From Mycolicibacterium bacteremicum (lineage in GTDB: Bacteria; Actinomycetota; Actinomycetes; Mycobacteriales; Mycobacteriaceae): 64,000 bases of DNA. The DNA lies in contig NZ_MVHJ01000014.1 of assembly GCF_002086115.1 (NCBI RefSeq), forward strand, positions 62,001-126,000. Reading direction: 5' to 3'. A program made the translations under genes and the position numbers. The notes beneath the pieces were generated by a model. That model was not told where the DNA came from. It saw only the letters and a list, made by a program, of their open reading frames with translations, and did no database searches. Each line of letters starts with the position of its first letter. Position 1 is the stretch's first letter. Below are positions 47,323 through 53,917 of this stretch, in pieces.

Positions 47323-47844
47323 GTGCCGCAGGACTGGGCACCGTACATGAGCCTGCAGGACGCTGCGACGGTATACCTGCGCGATCCCGATCTGGCTCTG
47401 GAACAGCTACGCTCGGTCGTCGAGTTTCCGGGCATCGCGGCGTTCATCATGTCGCGCGGGGAATCCGACGAGCGCTGGGGCACCGCGGTGTGGCAGGAGG
47501 TGGTGGCCACCGACGGGTTGCGACTCATCCTGTGGCGCGCCGATGACGAGTTCGAAGACGACCGGCGGCAGCTGACCTCGTCGGTGCGCACCATCCTGCT
47601 CTCGACGATCAGCGACCACATCCTGAGCACCCAATTCGACGTGCTCTCCGACGGGACACGGCGGTTGGCGGAAGTGCGGCTGCGGATGTACACCCAGCTG
47701 GTCACCCGGGCCCGCCGGACGTCGGCCACCGACAGTGATCTCTACTGCGAGTCCTTCCGCTACACGAAGACGGTCGACAACGGGGGACTGGCCCAGATGG
47801 AGCGGCTGTTGCAGTTCGGGCGGGTGCTGTCCCGCTCGCTGTAG
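47323..47844 (+). CDS. Conserved mycobacterial protein (Rv2532c-like)
   Basis: A 173-residue protein of unknown function that follows nusB by 4 bases, as Rv2532c does. It has no membrane segment or recognisable catalytic motif; it contains acidic stretches (WRADDEFEDDRRQ) and a C-terminal helix MERLLQFGRVLSRSL. GTG 47323 is the start. A stem-loop with a T-run follows (47850-47874), closing the pepQ-efp-nusB transcript. Confidence 0.75.
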   Translation: MPQDWAPYMSLQDAATVYLRDPDLALEQLRSVVEFPGIAAFIMSRGESDERWGTAVWQEVVATDGLRLILWRADDEFEDDRRQLTSSVRTILLSTISDHILSTQFDVLSDGTRRLAEVRLRMYTQLVTRARRTSATDSDLYCESFRYTKTVDNGGLAQMERLLQFGRVLSRSL

Positions 47845-47849
47845 TCGCG

Positions 47850-47874
47850 AAAGCGTGTTCCCGACAGGCTTTTT
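47850..47874 (+). terminator. Rho-independent terminator after the pepQ-efp-nusB unit
   Basis: AAAGC-G-TGT and ACA-G-GCTTT form a stem of eight pairs with one G-G mismatch around a TCCCG loop, followed by a run of five T. It starts 6 bases after the TAG at 47842-47844. The T-run is rare in this GC-rich window. Confidence 0.55.
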
Positions 47875-47950
47875 CGTCGATTTCTGGTCTCGGTTTTTTC
47901 TTTGGTCTCGTTGGTTTCTACTGTCACATCCTGCCGTATTTTGTCGGTGG

Positions 47951-47966
47951 TCGCACGTATGTTCGA
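47951..47966. promoter_or_regulatory. SOS (LexA) box before the second DUF222/HNH gene
   Basis: TCGCAC-GTAT-GTTCGA matches the mycobacterial LexA box TCGAAC-N4-GTTCGA at 11 of 12 positions (C instead of A at 47954), ending 3 bases before ATG 47970. TATGTT inside it could serve as the -10 of a leaderless transcript. It parallels the box at 693-708 in front of the other DUF222 gene. Confidence 0.7.
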
Positions 47967-47969
47967 TTC

Positions 47970-49754
47970 ATGATCGGTGATGTGGTGGGCAGTGGGGCCG
48001 CGGTCGATGCCGCGATGTCCGATCGCGCCGCCTCGACCAAGGCGCTGCTGGACGCCGATTTCACCGCCTTTGACACCGCGGAGCTGCTGGCGTTGCAGTC
48101 CGCCCGCGAAGCCCACTCCCGCCAAGATGAGGCGATCGATCATCGCCTGCTGGCGGAGTTGATGGGCCGGGCGACCCCGCACGAGATCGGCGGCAATACC
48201 TGGGCCGATGTGCTGGCCACCCGGATGCGGCTGTCCGCCCAGGAAGCCGCCCGCCGGGTACGCCGCGCCAAGGAACTGGCTCCCCGGCAGTCGATCACCG
48301 GGGAGACGCTGGACCCGGCGCTCGGGCTGTGCGCGCACGCGCTGGCCGAGGGCCAGATCGGTGAGGGGCATGTCGCGGTCATCGCCGAGGCGGTGCGCCT
48401 GGCCGCCAAGTATGTCGATGCCTCCAAGTGCGCCGAGTTGGAGGCCACTCTGGTGCCGCTGGCCCGGGTCAGTTCCCCCGAGACGGTGCATGCCGCGGCG
48501 GTGACGGCGCTGTATCTGATGAATCAGGACGGCCACGGCCCCGACATCGTGCGCCACAAACGGGGTATCACGGTGGGCAAGCAGGATGCCGACGGGTTGA
48601 CCCGGATCTCGGGCTGGGTCGATCCGGAACTGGCCGCCTATCTGGGCACCGTCAATGACACCTGGGCCCGCCCCGGAGTCAACAACCCTGAAGACCCCGA
48701 CTCACCCGCCAACCCCGACAGCGCAGACGCCGACACCGCCGTGGATTCTCAAGCTGACGCTGAGACGGGTGCTCAGGCCGGAATCGGTTCGGAGCCGAAA
48801 GACACTGCTGCGCAGCCTGACCCGACCACGGCATCCGGGCAACCCGATTCGACGACGCCGTCCGGAGCATCGGCAACGTCCGGCGCGGAACCCGAAACGC
48901 CGGCGAGCAACCCGGCAGCCGAGCCTGAAACCCCTGGCGCACAACCCCCACCGGATCCGTCCGCGCTTTGGGAACAGCTGCCCCTTCCCACCACTCTGGA
49001 CGAACTCGCCGACCGCATCACCGCCGTGGAAGCCGCCGCCGCGGCCGCGGCCACCCCGGCACCAAAACTGCCCCCGCTGACCGGGCCCGCCGCCCGCGAC
49101 ACCCGCAGCCTGGCCCAACGGCAGCACGACGCGCTCAAAGCCGTCCTACGCGACACCATCGCCTCCGGACGCCTCGGCCAACACAACGGGCTGCCGGTCA
49201 CCGTCGTGGTCTCCACCACCCTGGCCGAACTCGAAGCCGCCGCCGGCATCGCGGTCACCGGCACCGGCACCCTCATGCCCATGCCGGACCTGATCCGACT
49301 CGCCGAACACGCCCACCACTATCTGGTCGTCTACCGCCACCACACCGCCGAACCGCTCTACCTGGGCCGCACCAAACGCCTGGCCACCAGAGCTCAACGC
49401 CTGCTGCTCCACAACCGCGACCGTGGCTGCACCCGGCCCGGCTGCACCCGATGCGCCAACCGTTGCCAAGCCCACCACGCCGACCCCAGCTGGAAGAACG
49501 GCGGCCGTACCGACGCCCCCACCCTCGCCCTGGGGTGCCCACCGGATAACCAACTCGCCGAACTGGGCTGGACCACCAAAATCGACCCCACCACCGGCCG
49601 CGTCCACTGGCACCCGCCTCCACTGATGGACACCGGCGGCGACACCATCAACCACCACTTCCATCCGGAAGAACTATTGAGCCACCCGGAAGAACTACTC
49701 GAACGGCACAAGCCGAGCGAGGACGAACCCGAAGACGGGGGCGATGGTGGCTGA
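47970..49754 (+). CDS. DUF222 / HNH endonuclease-domain protein (second copy of the family)
   Basis: A 594-residue protein with the DUF222 domain (about residues 20-230), a long Pro/Thr/Ala/Glu-rich linker (about 235-345) and a C-terminal HNH domain reading RDRGCTRPGCTRCANRCQAH, HADPSWKNGGRTDAPTLALG, CPPDNQLAE. The end has CPPDN in place of the CxxHH of the first copy, a variant seen in part of the family. The two copies are only distantly similar and share the SOS-box promoter type. It stands alone behind a terminator. Confidence 0.87.
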   Translation: MIGDVVGSGAAVDAAMSDRAASTKALLDADFTAFDTAELLALQSAREAHSRQDEAIDHRLLAELMGRATPHEIGGNTWADVLATRMRLSAQEAARRVRRAKELAPRQSITGETLDPALGLCAHALAEGQIGEGHVAVIAEAVRLAAKYVDASKCAELEATLVPLARVSSPETVHAAAVTALYLMNQDGHGPDIVRHKRGITVGKQDADGLTRISGWVDPELAAYLGTVNDTWARPGVNNPEDPDSPANPDSADADTAVDSQADAETGAQAGIGSEPKDTAAQPDPTTASGQPDSTTPSGASATSGAEPETPASNPAAEPETPGAQPPPDPSALWEQLPLPTTLDELADRITAVEAAAAAAATPAPKLPPLTGPAARDTRSLAQRQHDALKAVLRDTIASGRLGQHNGLPVTVVVSTTLAELEAAAGIAVTGTGTLMPMPDLIRLAEHAHHYLVVYRHHTAEPLYLGRTKRLATRAQRLLLHNRDRGCTRPGCTRCANRCQAHHADPSWKNGGRTDAPTLALGCPPDNQLAELGWTTKIDPTTGRVHWHPPPLMDTGGDTINHHFHPEELLSHPEELLERHKPSEDEPEDGGDGG

Positions 49755-49952
49755 CTCCGATGCGGACATACCTGAATATTTCGATTCACCGCGATTGAAA
49801 CATCGGGCTGCTCCGAGCAGGTGGCGCAATACCACAAGGCCCGCGAATTGTGGCTGGTCCCTGCGCCGTGAAGGCGGCGCAATGCCGGGCTACACCCTAT
49901 CCGGGCTGTTCAGCGGTCGGGCACCCGCCGAGATCGGTTCTACGGTGATCGG

Positions 49953-50711
49953 GTGGCAGCCTCAGATCCGACACCGATTCGCCGCGCGCGGGCCGACCAG
50001 GCCCGTCCGGTCGCCGATGTGCTGCGCCATCAGATCCACGCCGGCGGCTATCCCGACGGGCTACCCAGCGAGTCAGATCTTGCCGCCGAATTCTCGGTCT
50101 CCCGCAACACCGTCCGCGAGGCGCTGGGAGTGCTCAAGGATGAGGGGCTCATCGATCGCGGTACCCGGGTGGGCACCCACGTCGCAGTGCGCAAGCTCGA
50201 CCACGGCCTGGACGCCCTGGTCGGGCTGAAGGAGACCTTCAAGCATTACGGCGAGGTGCGCAACGAGGTCCGAGCCGTCCTGACGATGGCTGCCCCGCCT
50301 GCGGTGGCCCGCAAGCTCGAACTGGCCCCCGCCACCCCGGTGGTCTATATCGAACGGTTGCGCTACCTCGGCGACCTGCCGCTGTCACTCGATCTCACCT
50401 ACCTGGCCCCCGATATCGGCGAACAGGTGATCAGACACCCGTTGGAAACCAACGATGTGTTTGCGCTCATCGAGCAGGTCAGCGGGCGGCAACTCGGTTC
50501 GGCGGCACTCGCCCTGGAGGCCATCGCGGCCGACCGGCACTCCGCGGACACCCTGCAGGTACCCGACGGCGCGGCCCTGCTGATGCTGGAACGCCTCACC
50601 TGCCTGGACGACGGCCGACCCGTCGACCTCGAATACATCCGGATGCGCGGTGATCGGATCACCATGCGCGGCAACCTTTCCCGAAACCAGCCCGGAAGGA
50701 GCTCAGAATGA
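49953..50711 (+). CDS. GntR-family regulator with UTRA domain
   Basis: A 252-residue GntR/HutC-type regulator. The winged helix is VADVLRHQIHAGGYPDGLPS, ESDLAAEFSVSRNTVREALG and VLKDEGLIDRGTRVGTHVAV. The C-terminal UTRA effector domain shows TPVVYIERLRYLGDLPLSLD and PVDLEYIRMRGDRITMRGNL. GTG 49953 is the start. It overlaps the ferredoxin gene (ATGA) and is thus first in a six-gene operon of ferredoxin, ABC importer and flavoprotein; it most likely senses the imported substrate or a product. The preceding ~200 bases hold no gene. Confidence 0.9.
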   Translation: MAASDPTPIRRARADQARPVADVLRHQIHAGGYPDGLPSESDLAAEFSVSRNTVREALGVLKDEGLIDRGTRVGTHVAVRKLDHGLDALVGLKETFKHYGEVRNEVRAVLTMAAPPAVARKLELAPATPVVYIERLRYLGDLPLSLDLTYLAPDIGEQVIRHPLETNDVFALIEQVSGRQLGSAALALEAIAADRHSADTLQVPDGAALLMLERLTCLDDGRPVDLEYIRMRGDRITMRGNLSRNQPGRSSE

Positions 50712-50935
50712 CCTTGGTGAACAACCGCGTCGACGTCCCGGTGACCATCGACGAGTCGCTGTGTATCGAGGGCTGCACGCTGTGCGTCGAGATCTGTCCG
50801 CTGGATTCGCTGGCCATCAACCCCGAGAACGGCAAAGCCTTCATGCATGTCGACGAATGCTGGTACTGCGGACCGTGTGCCGCCCGCTGTCCCACCGGCG
50901 CCGTGACCGTGAACATGCCCTTCCTGATCCGCTGA
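50708..50935 (+). CDS. AprB-like 2[4Fe-4S] ferredoxin subunit
   Basis: A 75-residue two-cluster ferredoxin. Cluster motifs are Cys19, 23, 26, 30 (CIEGCTLCVEICP) and Cys51, 54, 57, 61 (CWYCGPCAARCP). The segment between, with LAINPENGKAFMHVDECWYC, matches the beta subunit of adenylylsulfate reductase (AprB) much better than general ferredoxins, but the long AprB C-terminal tail that wraps the alpha subunit is missing. It should hand electrons to or from the AprA-like flavoprotein encoded at the other end of the operon. ATG 50708 overlaps the gntR stop. Confidence 0.87.
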   Translation: MTLVNNRVDVPVTIDESLCIEGCTLCVEICPLDSLAINPENGKAFMHVDECWYCGPCAARCPTGAVTVNMPFLIR

Positions 50936-50973
50936 TACCCAGCCCCAGACCAGCCCCCACGATAAGGCCCGAT

Positions 50974-52338
50974 GTGAAAAAACCACTCGTTGCGCTGCTT
51001 GCTGCCCTCACCGCGTCCGTCACCGGCTGCTCACTGGATTCCACCGCGTCCTCCGACGACGTCGTCAACGTGGTCATCGGCTACCAGTCCAAGACCATCA
51101 ACACTGTCACCGCCGGAACCCTGTTGCGAGCCAAGGGATTCCTGGAGCAACGGTTGGCTGACGTCACTGCCGAGAACGGCACCAGATACAACGTCACCTG
51201 GCAGGACTACGACACCGGCGCACCGATCACCGCGCAGATGGTGGCCGAGAAGATCGACATCGGGTCCATGGGCGACTACCCGATGCTCATCAACGGCTCC
51301 AAGACCCAATCCAACGAACGCGCCCGCACCGATATCGTCTCGGTCACCGGCTACCACCCCAAGGGTGCGCTGAACATGGTGGTCGTCGACCCCGCCTCGC
51401 CGGCGCAGACGCTGACCGACCTGGCCGGGCAGAAGGTGTCGGCGAGCGTCGGATCCGCCGGCCACGGCACCCTGGTGCGCGCCCTCGAGCGTGCCGGACT
51501 GGACCCCAAGACCGGTGTCGAGGTGCTCAACCAACAGCCGCAGGTCGGCGCGTCGGCGCTGGAATCGGGTCAGGTGGAGGGTCTTTCGCAATTCGTCGCA
51601 TGGCCGGGACTACTGGTTTTCCAGGACAAGGCGCGCCTGCTGTACGACGGCGCCGAACTGGACTACCCGACGCTGCACGGGGTAGTGGTCCGCGAGGATT
51701 ACGCCGCCCGCAACCCCGAGGTGCTCGACGCCTTCCTGCAATCACAGCTCGACGCCACCGAATTCCTCAACGACGAGCCGCTGGAGGCCGCACGCATCGT
51801 CGCCGAGGGCAGTGGTCTGCCGCAGGAGGTGGTCTACCTCTACAACGGACCCGGTGGAACCTCCTTCGACACCACGCTCAAACCGTCCCTCGTCGACGCT
51901 CTCGAAGGCGACGTCCCCTACCTCAAGTCGATCGGTGACTTCGCCGAACTCGACGTCCCCGGCTTCGTCAACGACGGCCCGCTGCGCAAGGCCTTCCAGG
52001 AACGCGGACAGGATTACGAGTCGGCACTGAACGCAACGAGCACACCTGCGGCGGGTGAACTCTGGCTGCAGGGATCCGATACCACCCAGGCCGTCGCCAA
52101 CCCGACCGAGTTGTTGCGCGCGGTGCGCGCTGCGCAGGCTCGCGGTGCGACCGTGCGCGCCGCCTACGTCCCCGACACCGAACTGGGCACCCGCTGGTTC
52201 GCCGACAAGGCGGTCTGGGTCAGGGACGGGCAGAACTATCTGCCGTTCGGCACCCAGGCGGGCGCCCAGCGCCATATCGCCGCCCACCCGGGCGCCGCCG
52301 TCGTCACTTACCGCGAGGCCCTGGTAGGTGTCGAGTGA
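50974..52338 (+). CDS. ABC importer substrate-binding lipoprotein with NosL-like C-terminal region
   Basis: A 454-residue protein. The signal peptide KKPLVALLAALTASVTGC ends in a lipobox, so it is a lipid-anchored receptor. Residues ~30-350 are a TauA/SsuA-like (NMT1/aliphatic sulfonate) binding protein: VVIGYQSKTINTVTAGTLLR and MVAEKIDIGSMGDYPMLING. The extra ~100 C-terminal residues include RAAYVPDTELGTRWFADKAV, NYLPFGTQAGAQRHIAAHPG and AVVTYREAL, which resemble the NosL copper-chaperone-like fold; that resemblance is by eye. GTG 50974 gives a normal signal peptide. It overlaps the permease gene (GTGA). Confidence 0.85.
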   Translation: MKKPLVALLAALTASVTGCSLDSTASSDDVVNVVIGYQSKTINTVTAGTLLRAKGFLEQRLADVTAENGTRYNVTWQDYDTGAPITAQMVAEKIDIGSMGDYPMLINGSKTQSNERARTDIVSVTGYHPKGALNMVVVDPASPAQTLTDLAGQKVSASVGSAGHGTLVRALERAGLDPKTGVEVLNQQPQVGASALESGQVEGLSQFVAWPGLLVFQDKARLLYDGAELDYPTLHGVVVREDYAARNPEVLDAFLQSQLDATEFLNDEPLEAARIVAEGSGLPQEVVYLYNGPGGTSFDTTLKPSLVDALEGDVPYLKSIGDFAELDVPGFVNDGPLRKAFQERGQDYESALNATSTPAAGELWLQGSDTTQAVANPTELLRAVRAAQARGATVRAAYVPDTELGTRWFADKAVWVRDGQNYLPFGTQAGAQRHIAAHPGAAVVTYREALVGVE

Positions 52339-53177
52339 CCGCGCTGCTGGACCCACCCACGACGGCGGCGCCGGAGACGAAGAGACCGGCGGCGCCCGGA
52401 GTGTGGCGGCACCGGCTGATCCGGCTTGCCTCGGTCCTGGCCGCGATCGGGCTGTGGGAACTGCTGACCGCCACCGGTGTTCGGTTCTGGCTACGGTTCG
52501 ACACGCTGCCCACCGTCACCGAGATCGCCGGGGCGCTCGCGGCCAGGACCGCCACCGGCGAGTACTGGTTGGATCTCGCGCAATCGCTGATCCGGATCCT
52601 GACCGGCTTCGGACTGGCGGCGCTGCTGGGCGTGGTGACCGGCATCATGCTGGGTCGGTCCCGGTGGTTCGCCGACATCTTCGGGCCGCTGACCGAACTG
52701 GTGCGGCCCATCCCGGCCATCGCGGTGGTGCCGGTGGCGATCCTGCTGTTTCCCTCCGATGAGGCCGGCATCGTCTCGATCACCTTCCTGGCCGCGTACT
52801 TCCCGATCATGGTGAGCACCCGGCATGCGGTGCGGGCCCTGCCGACCATCTGGGAGGACTCGGTGCGCACCCTGGGCGGCGGCCGGCTCGATGTGCTGCG
52901 CCAGGTCGTCCTGCCCGGCATCCTGCCCGGCCTGTTCGGCGGTCTCTCGGTCGGCATGGGGGTGGCCTGGATATGTGTGATCTCGGCGGAGATGATCTCC
53001 GGACGGCTCGGTGTCGGCTACCGGACCTGGCAGGCCTACACCGTGCTCGACTATCCCGGGGTGTTCGTCGGCATCATCACCATCGGGGTGCTCGGCTTCG
53101 GCACCGCCGCGGCCATCGAGCTCATCGGCCGGCGCGCCACCCGCTGGTTGCCGCGCGGCGAGGAGACGAACCGATGA
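52335..53177 (+). CDS. ABC transporter permease, TauC/SsuC-like
   Basis: A 280-residue permease with six predicted membrane helices and the EAA loop in WEDSVRTLGGGRLDVLRQVV followed by LPGILPGLFGGLSVGMGVAW. It belongs to the BPD family of nitrate/taurine/sulfonate importers. GTG 52335 overlaps the binding-protein gene and the end overlaps the ATPase gene (ATGA). Substrate class is inferred only from subfamily. Confidence 0.92.
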   Translation: MTALLDPPTTAAPETKRPAAPGVWRHRLIRLASVLAAIGLWELLTATGVRFWLRFDTLPTVTEIAGALAARTATGEYWLDLAQSLIRILTGFGLAALLGVVTGIMLGRSRWFADIFGPLTELVRPIPAIAVVPVAILLFPSDEAGIVSITFLAAYFPIMVSTRHAVRALPTIWEDSVRTLGGGRLDVLRQVVLPGILPGLFGGLSVGMGVAWICVISAEMISGRLGVGYRTWQAYTVLDYPGVFVGIITIGVLGFGTAAAIELIGRRATRWLPRGEETNR

Positions 53178-53917
53178 CCGCCGCCACGATCACGGCCGGC
53201 ATGCGACTGGAGCTCGACGCGGTCACCTTGTCCTACACCGGTTCTGCAGTTGTCCGGGATCTCGATCTGACCGTGCAGCCGGGTGAGATCCTGGTCCTCA
53301 CCGGACCGTCGGGGTGCGGGAAGTCGACCGTGCTGCGGGCGCTGGCCGGCCTGCTCGCCCCCGATGCCGGGCGGGTACTGGCCGACGGCGAACTGGTCAC
53401 CGGCACCTCCCGGGACCGCGGAATGGTGTTCCAGGACAGCGCCCTCTTGCCGTGGCGCAGCGTGCGCTCCAACATCGAACTGGCGCTGAAGCTCCGCGGG
53501 GTGCCCAAGGCCGGGCGGCGGGCCCGCGCCGAACGCTGGATCGACGAGGTCAACCTCACCGGCTACGCCGACTACCTGCCCAAGAGCCTCTCCGGCGGGA
53601 TGCGCCAACGGGTGCAGCTGGCCCGCGGGTTGGCCGGCGCCCCCCGCGCGGTGATGATGGACGAGCCGTTCGGGGCGCTGGACGCGCAGACCCGCGCAGC
53701 CATGCAGCGTCTGTTGATCGACACCTGGCGGGCACATCCGACGACCATCGTCTTCGTCACCCACGATGTCGACGAGGCACTCAAACTCGGCGATCGGGTG
53801 GCGGTACTGGGCGGCGGCGGCCTCCGGCTGCTGCGCGAGGTTCCCCGACCCCGGACCGAGGGGCTGGACCGAGGCGCACTGCGTACCGAACTCATCGATG
53901 CATTGGACAATTCATGA
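53174..53917 (+). CDS. ABC transporter ATP-binding protein, TauB/SsuB-like
   Basis: A 247-residue ATPase: Walker A LTGPSGCGKSTVLRAL, Q-loop MVFQDSALLPWRSV, signature LSGGMRQRVQLARGL, Walker B AVMMDEPFGALDAQTRAAMQ and the H-loop FVTHDVDEAL. The LLPWR motif after the Q-loop is typical of nitrate/sulfonate/taurine importers. It powers the permease at 52335. The 3' end overlaps the flavoprotein gene by ATGA. Confidence 0.94.
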   Translation: MTAATITAGMRLELDAVTLSYTGSAVVRDLDLTVQPGEILVLTGPSGCGKSTVLRALAGLLAPDAGRVLADGELVTGTSRDRGMVFQDSALLPWRSVRSNIELALKLRGVPKAGRRARAERWIDEVNLTGYADYLPKSLSGGMRQRVQLARGLAGAPRAVMMDEPFGALDAQTRAAMQRLLIDTWRAHPTTIVFVTHDVDEALKLGDRVAVLGGGGLRLLREVPRPRTEGLDRGALRTELIDALDNS

